Positions 34,954 through 42,211 of a stretch of 64,000 nucleotides of DNA are shown in pieces. Position 1 is the stretch's first letter. Every line of letters begins with the position of its first letter. The notes beneath the pieces are model-generated. The model did not search any database. It was given only the letters and a program-made list of their open reading frames with translations, and had not been told where the DNA came from. This DNA comes from an uncultured bacterium (lineage in GTDB: Bacteria > Cyanobacteriota > Vampirovibrionia > Gastranaerophilales > Gastranaerophilaceae). The position numbers and the translations under genes were made by a program. The stretch lies in assembly GCA_902780525.1 (NCBI GenBank), contig CACZFL010000002.1:1-64000 (forward strand), given 5' to 3'.

Positions 34954-36153
34954 ATGCCAATATATAGTTATCAAGCATTAAAAGCAGGAAAAGAGATTAT
35001 AAAAGGTGAAGTCACCGCTTCAAATTTGAAGGATGCAAGGGATGTCATCAGAAAAATGGGATTGGTACCAACGCAAATATCAGAGTTCTCTGATACAAAA
35101 TCGAAAAAAGGCCAAACTATTTCATCTCTGTCACTTACAGAAAAAATTGATTTTATATCAACATTGCAAATATTATTGTCTTCCGGTATTCCTGCGGTTG
35201 AATCACTTATGTTTATGGAACAGGAAGCGGCCAAAAAGAAAATTCGCGAACTGTCACGTATTCTTAAAACACAAATTATGGCGGGTTCAACATTCGCTGA
35301 TACTCTTGCAAGATATCCGAGTGCATTCGGTTATATATTTATCGGTTTGGTAAAAGCAGGTGAAGAAGCCGGTGAACTGGAAAAAACACTCGGTCGTATC
35401 AAAGATTTGCTTACAAAACAACAAAATACAAAAAGCAAAGTTATCGGAACTCTGATGTATCCTGTTTTCGTAATTATCCTTGCATGCATAATTTCTCTTG
35501 TTATGCTTATGTTTGTATTCCCAGCATTCAAAGAAATGTTTGAACAACAAGAAAAGGCTTTGCCGTGGATTACACAGATGATGATTAACGCAGGAGACTT
35601 TCTTAAAGCGTATTGGTTCACCATACCAATATTCATAATAGCTCTTGTTGCTACATGTTATTTTTCATACAACTGGAAACCGACAAGAGAATATATTGAC
35701 CAAACCATGTTAAAAATACCGCTGTTTAACAATTTGGTTATGTATTCTAATTATTCAAACTTTTTCTCTGTATTTAGCGTTTCATATGACGCAGGTATCC
35801 CGATTGTTGACTGCCTGCAGCTTGGAGTTATAACACTTACAAACACTATTCTGAACCAGAAAGTTTCTAATGCAGTTACAAAAGTTTCTCAAGGTTTACA
35901 GGTTTCACAGGCACTAAAAGCAACAAAGGTTATGCCTAAAATGCTCTTGTTTATGATTGCAACAGGTGAACAATCAGGTCGTTTGGGAGAAATGCTTGAA
36001 AAAGCGGTTAACTTCCTAGACAAAACACTTGACGGCATCATTGATACGGTAACAAAAATGATTGAACCGATAATGCTTTTGGTTATAGGTTCAATAGTTC
36101 TTATAATGGCATTGGCATTATACTTACCGTTGTTCCAGTCATATCAACAATAA
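34954..36153 (+). CDS. pilC: Inner-membrane platform protein (PilC/GspF)
   Basis: A 399-aa polytopic protein that anchors the assembly ATPase and organises pilin addition. It has the two tandem GspF domains. The first begins with KIDFISTLQILLSSGIPAVES (near 65-85) and YIFIGLVKAGEEAGELEKTL near 125, then membrane helices at about 170-195 and 222-240. The second has NFFSVFSVSYDAGIPIVDCL near 270 and LLFMIATGEQSGRLGEML near 331, ending in a helix LLVIGSIVLIMALALYLPLF. SD AAAAGGA precedes the ATG. pilM/N/O and pilT are not in the window. Confidence 0.94.
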   Translation: MPIYSYQALKAGKEIIKGEVTASNLKDARDVIRKMGLVPTQISEFSDTKSKKGQTISSLSLTEKIDFISTLQILLSSGIPAVESLMFMEQEAAKKKIRELSRILKTQIMAGSTFADTLARYPSAFGYIFIGLVKAGEEAGELEKTLGRIKDLLTKQQNTKSKVIGTLMYPVFVIILACIISLVMLMFVFPAFKEMFEQQEKALPWITQMMINAGDFLKAYWFTIPIFIIALVATCYFSYNWKPTREYIDQTMLKIPLFNNLVMYSNYSNFFSVFSVSYDAGIPIVDCLQLGVITLTNTILNQKVSNAVTKVSQGLQVSQALKATKVMPKMLLFMIATGEQSGRLGEMLEKAVNFLDKTLDGIIDTVTKMIEPIMLLVIGSIVLIMALALYLPLFQSYQQ

Positions 36154-36165
36154 AAAGGATTCTAT

Positions 36166-36447
36166 ATGGGTGCAAAAGAAAAATCAGCTTTAACCGAAAC
36201 GGTATGGAAAGAAAAAGTTTATATAGAAACAGCCGAGTTTAAGATTATCGGTTTTATTTACATGCCCAAAATCGGTAACAAATCAAGGCTGCTTACTGAA
36301 GTTTTAAACAGCAACAAACAGTTTATTGCCGTAAAAGAATGTAAGTTGGAGTATAAACTTTTACCACAAAAAGAAATTGAATATCACGATTTTTTACAGG
36401 TAAATATTGCTACAATATTATTAATGAGACCTGTGTATGAAGATTAA
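36166..36447 (+). CDS. Small conserved-looking protein of unknown function (93 aa)
   Basis: A beta-rich small protein: ETAEFKIIGFIYMP (22-35), RLLTEVLNSNKQFIAVKECKLEYK (41-64) and a hydrophobic last strand VNIATILLMRPV (77-89). It is read directly after pilC (12-base gap) with SD AAAAGGA, and overlaps the SDR gene by 11 bases, so it is co-transcribed with the pilus genes. I do not recognise the family with certainty. The fold resembles small beta-barrel regulators that sense or bind nucleic acid or ligands, but that is a guess. Confidence 0.6.
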   Translation: MGAKEKSALTETVWKEKVYIETAEFKIIGFIYMPKIGNKSRLLTEVLNSNKQFIAVKECKLEYKLLPQKEIEYHDFLQVNIATILLMRPVYED

Positions 36448-37273
36448 GACATACGTAATTACAGGCTCAGCATCGGGAATAGGTCGGGCTTTATTACTAA
36501 AGCTCGCCGAAAACAATATTATTTTTGCCGGGTACAGAAATAAATCCCAAGAAGCTGATTTGAAAAAAATATCTTCTAATATTTATCCGTTTTACGTTGA
36601 CTACAATGAGCCTGAAACCATAAAAAAAGCCTGTGAATACATTTTATCAAAGTGTACGAAAATTGATTCTCTGATAAATATTGCCGGCTGTGTTGTTGCA
36701 GGTCCGGTAGAAGACGTAAATATAGATGAAATCCGACGTCAGTTTAATGTTAACGTATTCGGACACCTTGACTTGACTCAAAGACTTTTGCCTATTTTGG
36801 AAAATGGTAAAATTATTAATGTAAGCTCAATGGCAAGCTTTGGGATTTTTCCTTTTATTTCACCATACTGTGCATCAAAAAGATGTTTAGATATGTTTTT
36901 TAACTCTCTGCTTGTTGAAAACAAGAAAAATATTAAAGTTATATCAATAAAACCGGGAGTAATAGCGACTCCTCTCTGGGGAAAATCGATTGATGAAAAC
37001 TCAAAATATTTTGACAACTATGGCGACTATTCGGCAGAGATGAAATATGTTATAGCAAACGCCCAAAAGAACGAAAAATCTGGTCTTTCTCCGAATAAAG
37101 TTGTTGATGTTATCTTAAAAGCAGACCGTTTGGAGAATCCGAAACTCTCATATACAGTAGGGCGTGACGCTTTTCTTGCGAGTCTTGTTTCAAAACTTCC
37201 GCAGGATATGATTAATAAAATTGTGAAGTTTGGGATAAAAATGAAGGTCAGAAATTCCAAAGAAAATCTATGA
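36437..37273 (+). CDS. Short-chain dehydrogenase/reductase
   Basis: An NAD(P)-dependent oxidoreductase with the classical SDR layout. The cofactor loop is TGSASGIGRAL (9-19), the stabilising NIAG is near 79, and the catalytic Ser is in INVSSMASFG (near 126-135). YCASK supplies Tyr and Lys near 143-147, followed by a PGVIATPLW segment near 171-179. At 278 aa it is an SDR of ordinary size. The substrate cannot be predicted. It is last in the pilus transcript and its end overlaps the convergent 70-aa gene by six bases, leaving no room for a terminator between them. Confidence 0.9.
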   Translation: MKIKTYVITGSASGIGRALLLKLAENNIIFAGYRNKSQEADLKKISSNIYPFYVDYNEPETIKKACEYILSKCTKIDSLINIAGCVVAGPVEDVNIDEIRRQFNVNVFGHLDLTQRLLPILENGKIINVSSMASFGIFPFISPYCASKRCLDMFFNSLLVENKKNIKVISIKPGVIATPLWGKSIDENSKYFDNYGDYSAEMKYVIANAQKNEKSGLSPNKVVDVILKADRLENPKLSYTVGRDAFLASLVSKLPQDMINKIVKFGIKMKVRNSKENL

Positions 37274-37480
37274 TTCTATAAATAATTTTTCAGAAAATAA
37301 CTCAAACTTATCTTGCAAACTAACCAACTTGTCATGTATTATTTCAATATTATGTTCCATATCTTTATGCGTAAGCTCAAAATCTTCATTCTCAGCTGCT
37401 GCTAAAAGAGTCTTGATAAAACTATTGAGTTCTTCTAAATCATATCTATATTCTGCATACAAATTTTCACAGTCTTTCAT
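37268..37480 (-). CDS. Small coiled-coil protein of unknown function (70 aa)
   Basis: The start is set at MKDCENLYAEY, preceded by SD TGGAG; a longer reading adds ten residues without one. The product is acidic and almost wholly helical (LEELNSFIKTLL, EHNIEIIHDKLVSLQDKF), with heptad-like spacing of Leu/Ile/Phe. It lies next to a palindromic operator candidate (37514-37550), divergent from an XRE-type regulator, so it may be that regulator's target or partner. The small size and the regulator pairing also recall toxin-antitoxin modules, but no known toxin motif is seen. Confidence 0.6.
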   Translation of the reverse strand: MKDCENLYAEYRYDLEELNSFIKTLLAAAENEDFELTHKDMEHNIEIIHDKLVSLQDKFELFSEKLFIES

Positions 37481-37513
37481 AAATTTCTCCAATATTTCAA
37501 AATATAACAATAA

Positions 37514-37550
37514 GTAACTTATAATATGCTATTATTATAGCATAAGTTAC
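37514..37550. promoter_or_regulatory. Palindromic operator candidate between divergent genes
   Basis: Outer arms GTAACTTA (37514-37521) and TAAGTTAC (37543-37550) surround inner arms TGCTAT/ATAGCA, giving a nested dyad of 37 bases. It lies between the 70-aa gene and the XRE-type gene where both promoters must lie, the usual place for an autoregulatory site. Confidence 0.5.
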
Positions 37551-37577
37551 CAATTTTCAACTTTTAAAATGAAAATA

Positions 37578-37583
37578 TATACT
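37578..37583 (+). promoter_or_regulatory. -10 box of the XRE-type gene, leaderless
   Basis: TATACT ends six bases before the ATG, with TTTCAA 17 bases further upstream and no SD. Confidence 0.45.
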
Positions 37584-37589
37584 TAAAAT

Positions 37590-37802
37590 ATGTATATAGT
37601 TAATTTATATAACGTTCGTTGGAAACAAAAATATACTCAGGAAGAAATAATGAAGGCTACAGGATTAAGCAAGAAAACCGTTAGCCAGTTATTTAGCGGG
37701 AAATACTATAATTATACATTACAGACACTTGAAACTATTGCAAAATTTTTTGATTGCAGAATACACGACATCTTGATTCAGGTTGAAGATACTCAAACAT
37801 AG
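37590..37802 (+). CDS. Small XRE-type helix-turn-helix regulator
   Basis: A 70-aa single-domain Cro/C1-type DNA-binding protein. Helix 1 is YNVRWKQK, the HTH is YTQEEIMKATGLSKKTVSQLFSGK (15-38), and the last helices are LQTLETIAKFFDCRIHDILI (44-63), the usual XRE ending. Small stand-alone XRE proteins often regulate themselves and a divergent neighbour. The nested palindrome at 37514-37550 is a good candidate site. A -10 box six bases from the ATG and no SD suggest a leaderless transcript. Confidence 0.9.
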   Translation: MYIVNLYNVRWKQKYTQEEIMKATGLSKKTVSQLFSGKYYNYTLQTLETIAKFFDCRIHDILIQVEDTQT

Positions 37803-38130
37803 AACTCTTAGTTTGAGTTCATACTCTATAAATTGGTCTTGCTCGTTCGCGTTGAACGGGTCTTTAGTGTTATACTCCAAGCTTGTATCGCATTTTGCTC
37901 CGAAATTAAAACCGAATTATTCGGGCGCGCATAGCTTTTTGTTTCACTATAAAATGCTGACGCTTTTTAGCGTTCAACAACAGCTATTGCTCTTACGGGT
38001 TAGGCTCACTCGCATTCGCCATCACCCTACCGAAAATTCGCAAAAAAAAGACCTTGTGTATTATACCAAGGCCTGTCCGTTTAAATAAGAAGAGAGAGCT
38101 TTATGTTTTTTCTAAAATGTGTCAATAAAA
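37803..38130. other. Non-coding, relatively GC-rich intergenic stretch with hairpins
   Basis: No credible gene is seen. Several small stem-loops are present (CCGAAT/ATTCGG near 37902; ACGCT/AGCGT near 37970). Two 15-mers, 37837-37851 and 38004-38018, match in order, each at 14 of 15 positions, the reverse complement of the segment between the tRNA-Gly repeats (6043-6057 and 5962-5976). It is probably a decayed dispersed element. Confidence 0.5.
38042..38071 (-). terminator. Rho-independent terminator, minus strand
   Basis: The stem CCTTG-GTA/TAC-CAAGG (38052-38071, one bulge) is followed on the minus strand by T8 (38049-38042). It is a second stop for the polymerase operon or belongs to the decayed element. 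Confidence 0.55.
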
Positions 38131-38155
38131 AATTTTGCTATTTAAAAGCAAAATT
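38131..38155 (-). terminator. Rho-independent terminator of the Y-family polymerase operon
   Basis: The stem AATTTTGCT/AGCAAAATT (38131-38139/38147-38155) has a 7-base loop and a T-rich continuation on the minus strand, 33 bases past the polymerase stop codon. Confidence 0.65.
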
Positions 38156-38187
38156 CTTTACAAAAATTAACAATTTAGAATCCCTAT

Positions 38188-39408
38188 TTAGACATCATGG
38201 GGTGAAGTTAAAAAACCTTGCTTAAAGGGGACTTCTTTGTCGGTAAACCCTGTCCGGACAATATTTCTGCCAAATTTCTGTTCCAGTATATCTAGACTTT
38301 TTCCGAGTTTTTCATTCTGTTCCAGCCTGTCGTTGTCTGTAAACAAAAGTAATTGTTCCTCAGATGTTCTGTTAAAATCTTCAAGAACAACTCCTACACT
38401 TCTGTACAAAATGTTCGACTGATAAAGGTTTTCCAAAATCCCAAAAGCAATCTTTGAAATATCAAACTCAAAATTTAGCGGAACCTCCAGTTCTCTTTTT
38501 TCATAATATGTTTTAAAATCTTTTGCCTTAACAAAAACTCCGACAACACTGCATTTGCAATTGATTTTTCTAAGCCTTTTACAGCAGGAATGAATATGTA
38601 TTGATAATTCATTTTTTAGGAAATTCAAATCCGAAGTAAACTCCAAAAATGATTTTGAGTCACTCACAGACTTTGGAAGTTCAACCTCGTTTGATATAGC
38701 AGAAATCATTGTTCCCAGAAGCTCTGCTTTTGTAACCAATCCGTTCTTCCCAAATCGTTTTTGTATCCAGGCGTCATCTTTTTGTGTATAGTCATGAGCC
38801 GTTTTTATACCGTACCCCCTGAGTTTTGCACCAAGTTTTCTTCCTATCCCCCAAATTTCATCTATTTCGGTTTTCTTGAGCAAATTTATACGGGTTTTGT
38901 TTCCGGCAAGTGCCACACGTGAAGATGTATTTTTTGCCTTATCGGAAGCCAGTTTTGAGAGTGTTTTTGAAGTGCTGATACCTATTGTTACAGGTATATT
39001 TACCTCTTTCCAGACTCTTTTCTGGAGTTCAAGCCCAAGTTCGTAGTAATTTTTTTTGTACAGTTTTGTTAATCCCGTAAAATCAACAAACGCTTCATCT
39101 ATTGAATATATCTGAACATTCGGACTAAAGTCTTTTAACACAGACATGACCATTTTAGATATTTTTGTATAAGCATAATGATTGGCAGGAATATATAAAC
39201 ATTTCGGATAGTTTTCAACCGCCTGAAACAAAGGAATACCCATAGGAACACCGAGCTGCTTTGCCTCTCTGGAGCGTGCAATTACACAACCTCTTTCTCC
39301 TGAAACAACACTTACGGGAAGACCGTTCAATTCGGGATTAAGCTTCCTTTCACATGACACAAAAAAGCTGTCACAATCCACAAGCGCTATGTATTTTTGA
39401 TTCGTCAA
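38188..39408 (-). CDS. Y-family DNA polymerase (UmuC-like)
   Basis: Translesion polymerase. The catalytic core is intact: IALVDCDSFFVSCER (7-21) with the first metal-binding Asp, CVIARSREAKQLGVPMG (near 41-57), the SIDEAFVDFTG motif (near 102-112) with the Asp-Glu pair, and a helix-hairpin-helix thumb IWGIGRKLGAKLRGYG (near 180). The C-terminal little-finger region reaches 406 aa. RSREAK and IPLFQ favour the UmuC branch over DinB. No umuD-like protease gene is adjacent; instead a 73-aa gene overlaps its start by four bases. Some UmuC proteins work without UmuD. Confidence 0.9.
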   Translation of the reverse strand: MTNQKYIALVDCDSFFVSCERKLNPELNGLPVSVVSGERGCVIARSREAKQLGVPMGIPLFQAVENYPKCLYIPANHYAYTKISKMVMSVLKDFSPNVQIYSIDEAFVDFTGLTKLYKKNYYELGLELQKRVWKEVNIPVTIGISTSKTLSKLASDKAKNTSSRVALAGNKTRINLLKKTEIDEIWGIGRKLGAKLRGYGIKTAHDYTQKDDAWIQKRFGKNGLVTKAELLGTMISAISNEVELPKSVSDSKSFLEFTSDLNFLKNELSIHIHSCCKRLRKINCKCSVVGVFVKAKDFKTYYEKRELEVPLNFEFDISKIAFGILENLYQSNILYRSVGVVLEDFNRTSEEQLLLFTDNDRLEQNEKLGKSLDILEQKFGRNIVRTGFTDKEVPFKQGFLTSPHDV

Positions 39409-39626
39409 AAAGTTTCCTCTACCCTTTTTTCTTTCCAGTTATATATTTTCTTTTTGGGCAAAATTTCCATATAAAGACCTTCGTTATACCTTGCGGCATA
39501 ATTTTTTTGGTACGCAATAGCTTCGTTTATATCTGCTGAACAAAATTTTTCTTCCTTTTTGCCGCCTTTTATACGAAACATCTTATAAAGAGCCTCAATT
39601 TGCTCAAGAGAATCTATATCTAACAT
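39405..39626 (-). CDS. Small protein translated with the Y-family polymerase (73 aa)
   Basis: Unknown. A short, basic, soluble protein with a helical start (SLEQIEALYKMFRI) and central INEAIAYQKNYAARYNEG. It overlaps the polymerase start by four bases (ATGA-type), so the two are translationally coupled. It lacks the Ser-Lys dyad and cleavage site of UmuD/LexA proteins. The promoter ends six bases from the ATG (leaderless). It may be an accessory or regulatory factor for the polymerase, an inference from coupling only. Confidence 0.6.
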   Translation of the reverse strand: MLDIDSLEQIEALYKMFRIKGGKKEEKFCSADINEAIAYQKNYAARYNEGLYMEILPKKKIYNWKEKRVEETF

Positions 39627-39632
39627 AACAAT

Positions 39633-39661
39633 ATTGTATCTTACGTTTTATCAGTTGTAAA
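39633..39661 (-). promoter_or_regulatory. Strong promoter of the polymerase operon, leaderless
   Basis: On the minus strand TTTACA (39661-39656) and TACAAT (39638-39633) are spaced exactly 17 bases apart. The ATG begins six bases after the -10 box, so transcription should start at the A of the ATG. No obvious LexA-type palindrome overlaps it. Confidence 0.65.
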
Positions 39662-39662
39662 C

Positions 39663-40262
39663 TTAGAGAGGCAGATAATCGGAATAAATAATACTTGACC
39701 AGTTATCAACAAAATAGCTGATTTGAGTAAGTGAACCCGTTTTAATAAGCATCTTAAACTGATTTTCAGGTGTCAAATTAAGAGTTAAAGCAACAGCAGC
39801 CTGAACAACATCAGGTGTTGTTACAACTATAATCCGGTTACCGTGATTTTCTTCAACAAGTTTGTTGATCACTTCACCGACTCTTTTATTAAAATCTTTT
39901 ATACTTTCTCCGCCCTTTGGTGTTGTTGAGACAACATGGATGCCAAACTCTTTATAAACATCATTAAATGACTGTCCACTCCATTCTCCCAGCTTTCTTG
40001 CGGGCAAATCAATCGTTGTTATGCGCTTTTTAAAAAGTTTTGCTACTATCTGAGCAGACTGAGTGCACCTTGTTGATGAACTCGTATAAATTTTGTCATA
40101 GTGAACTCCTCTGTTTGTAAGATATTCACATACTTTTTCAATCTCCTCTACACCGATATCATTAATCTTCGGGAATTTATCCGAATCACTTAAAATACCG
40201 TCCATTGTATGGACAGTTGCACCGTGTGTTATGAAAGTTATTTTACATTTACGTTTAAGCAT
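39663..40262 (-). CDS. Histidine-phosphatase-fold protein with catalytic residues lost
   Basis: Phosphoglycerate-mutase-like fold. The start is ATG with SD AAAGGA; a GTG seven codons upstream is possible. The first motif, normally L-x-R-H-G-x-T, reads FITHGAT (9-15), keeping the phospho-acceptor His but replacing the phosphate-binding Arg with Thr. The second, normally VVSHGG, reads VVTTPD (near 153), losing the second catalytic His. The scaffold is otherwise intact: TSSSTRCTQSAQ near 60-71, KLGEWSGQS near 89 and KGGESIKDFNKRV near 115. It is probably a pseudoenzyme with a binding or regulatory role, unless a different chemistry is used. Confidence 0.75.
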   Translation of the reverse strand: MLKRKCKITFITHGATVHTMDGILSDSDKFPKINDIGVEEIEKVCEYLTNRGVHYDKIYTSSSTRCTQSAQIVAKLFKKRITTIDLPARKLGEWSGQSFNDVYKEFGIHVVSTTPKGGESIKDFNKRVGEVINKLVEENHGNRIIVVTTPDVVQAAVALTLNLTPENQFKMLIKTGSLTQISYFVDNWSSIIYSDYLPL

Positions 40263-40361
40263 TGTCAAAATCCTTTTTTTCACTTATTATATACTAGTAT
40301 ATCTTAAATCTTGTAAAAAATAAATCGTTATTGTATAATAAAAACGAAAAGGGTTAGGAAT

Positions 40362-40805
40362 ATGTTAGAAATATCGGACTTAAGTTCTTTATTACAAAAT
40401 TCTTTATTGTTACGTGCTACTGAAAAGAGTAATAATAGAGAAAATCAGCTGCAGCAAATTCAGAAGCAGCTTGATAATATTCCCTCACTACTTGATAAGA
40501 ACACGTTAACAAAGCTGAATAATGGTGAATATGGAATCTCTTTAAAGAAATATACTGAGTTAAACTCATACAATACAATGATGTCTGCATTGTACGGGAA
40601 CAACTCAGCTAACAAATTCCAAAATACGCTGAACATTTTAACAAATTCTGCAGAAAATGAACTTGCTACAGCAAAAACCTTTGTTGAAGCTATGCGCGAA
40701 AACGGTATGTCGCCAAAAACTGCTGTTCAGACTTATGCAGCTCTTCAAAAATATTCTTTTTTGTCCTCAGGCACAAATTACAGCTTTGTAAATGCAAATG
40801 CATAG
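40362..40805 (+). CDS. Hypothetical soluble helical protein (147 aa)
   Basis: Not recognised. It starts MLEISDLSSLLQ after an SD-like AGG and a good upstream AT-rich promoter (TTGTATAAT near 40330). The sequence is Asn/Gln/Leu-rich, with helices such as ENQLQQIQKQLDNIPSLL (27-44) and a Met/Pro turn ENGMSPKTAVQTYAALQKY (near 115). It has no signal peptide, Cys or membrane helix. It stands alone before the matrixin-like gene (79-base gap). Confidence 0.55.
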   Translation: MLEISDLSSLLQNSLLLRATEKSNNRENQLQQIQKQLDNIPSLLDKNTLTKLNNGEYGISLKKYTELNSYNTMMSALYGNNSANKFQNTLNILTNSAENELATAKTFVEAMRENGMSPKTAVQTYAALQKYSFLSSGTNYSFVNANA

Positions 40806-40884
40806 CAAATTACTTTTTTTCGTGTTTTTGTGTATAATATAGATGTTAAATTGTAAGAATACAGAAAATGAGGTCTCTTAGAAA

Positions 40885-42114
40885 ATGAAAAAGATTGTTA
40901 TTTGTACATTCCTTATCGCAGCGGGTACAGCCGCTTTGTTGAATATTGACAACAAAATAGACACAAACGCTCCCGAGTTTACATTAAAAAATTCTTATGC
41001 CATTACCCTTGGTTATGACAAATCAATGAGCGAAAAGATTATAAAAGCTGCTGTTATTGACAGCTATTTCAGAAATGTTGCCAAAAACGGCAAAATTATA
41101 AGATGGAATAAATCAACATTCCCGTTAAAAGTTTATGTTCAGGACTCAGCTGATGTTCCCGGATACTACAGAGATGTTGTTATGAGTGCATATCAGACTT
41201 GGCAGAGAGCAAGTGACGGACTTGTAACATTTGATTTTGTCGAAGACGCAAACGATGCTGATATGAAATGCTATTTCAAAAATACTGATAACACAAAATC
41301 AATCGGTGTTCATGCATTTACAATTAACGGCAACAAAATTACCGCATCAACAATTATTTTCAACAAAGTAGATGCAAAAGGTCACAGCCTTGATTCTAAG
41401 CAGTTGTTCTCATCTGCTCTTCAGGAAATAGGTCATTCTTTAGGTATAACCGGTGCAAGCCCAAGTATTTATGACGTTATGTATCCTGTAGGAACAAAAT
41501 TCAACACTGAGATTACAGCTCGTGACTTAAAAACATTAGCTCTAATATATTCAGTTAAGCCAGATGTAACAAACGTTCCTCTGACAACAACTGAACAAAG
41601 CCAGTTATTCACCGTGTCAGAGATTCTTAATACATTAAACGTACCTGTATCTAAAGATACAAAAAACCTTGACGAAGTTGTTGCATCGGATGTCTCAACT
41701 CACCTGGCACTTGCTGAAGAATACAGAAGACGTGCAGAATACACAAAAGCAGCAAAAGAATATCAGGCTGTTGCTCAGGCAAAATCTGACAGAAGAAGCA
41801 AGTCAGAAGTTTATTATGAAATTGCAGTTATGTACCTTGATGCAGAAGAATTTGATAATGCAAAAAGCTGTGCTGAAATTGCAATGGCAACAGATGAAAA
41901 TGATTTAACAGATACTCTGCCTGCTTTAATTGATTATTATATGAAACGTTCTAACTCTGCAACAGATCAGTTGGAAACAATACTTAAACATAATCCGTAT
42001 AACAAGTATGCATACAAACTGCTTTGCCAGATTTACAGAGAAAAACATCATGAAAATCTTTTAAATGCTACTATCAGAAAATACAGCAAAACAGCTGGTG
42101 ATGAAGAACTGTAA
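40885..42114 (+). CDS. Secreted matrixin-like protein with degenerate zinc site, plus TPR domain
   Basis: The N-terminus is an export signal or anchor (1-20). Residues about 60-210 resemble the matrixin/metzincin metalloprotease domain: WNKSTFPLKVYV (near 76), an AYQTWQRASDGLVTF helix (near 102) and a Met-turn DVMYP near 199. The zinc signature, normally HExxHxxGxxH, reads QEIGHSLGITG (near 183), so two of three His ligands are missing while the Glu is kept. The C-terminal half has TPR-like helices (LALAEEYRRRAEYTKAAKEY near 272). It is likely a non-proteolytic binding protein, or the metal is held otherwise. It is followed by a strong terminator. Confidence 0.72.
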   Translation: MKKIVICTFLIAAGTAALLNIDNKIDTNAPEFTLKNSYAITLGYDKSMSEKIIKAAVIDSYFRNVAKNGKIIRWNKSTFPLKVYVQDSADVPGYYRDVVMSAYQTWQRASDGLVTFDFVEDANDADMKCYFKNTDNTKSIGVHAFTINGNKITASTIIFNKVDAKGHSLDSKQLFSSALQEIGHSLGITGASPSIYDVMYPVGTKFNTEITARDLKTLALIYSVKPDVTNVPLTTTEQSQLFTVSEILNTLNVPVSKDTKNLDEVVASDVSTHLALAEEYRRRAEYTKAAKEYQAVAQAKSDRRSKSEVYYEIAVMYLDAEEFDNAKSCAEIAMATDENDLTDTLPALIDYYMKRSNSATDQLETILKHNPYNKYAYKLLCQIYREKHHENLLNATIRKYSKTAGDEEL

Positions 42115-42131
42115 TAACAAAAACTAAATAA

Positions 42132-42168
42132 CAAAACGGCAGGCTGTACAACCTGCCGTTTTGTTTTG
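42132..42168 (+). terminator. Rho-independent terminator after the matrixin-like gene
   Basis: A 12-bp stem CAAAACGGCAGG/CCTGCCGTTTTG (42132-42143/42152-42163) followed by TTTTG-rich sequence, 17 bases past the stop codon. It also rules out a start of the next gene at 42161. Confidence 0.88.
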
Positions 42169-42199
42169 TTGCATTATTCCCTTAACTTGTTTTTTAGTT

Positions 42200-42205
42200 T
42201 ATAAT
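42200..42205 (+). promoter_or_regulatory. -10 box of the AsmA-like gene, leaderless
   Basis: A consensus TATAAT ends six bases before the ATG at 42212. No SD and no clear -35 are seen. Confidence 0.5.
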
Positions 42206-42211
42206 TTATGT

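Noticed and set aside
37783-38088. A 101-codon plus-strand frame after the XRE-type gene
   Set aside because: It overlaps the XRE stop and runs over hairpins and the decayed element into a terminator; no SD and no protein-like pattern.
42161-42211. A longer N-terminus for the AsmA-like protein
   Set aside because: It would start inside the stem of the strong terminator at 42132-42168 and translate through the -10 box; the ATG at 42212 is better placed.
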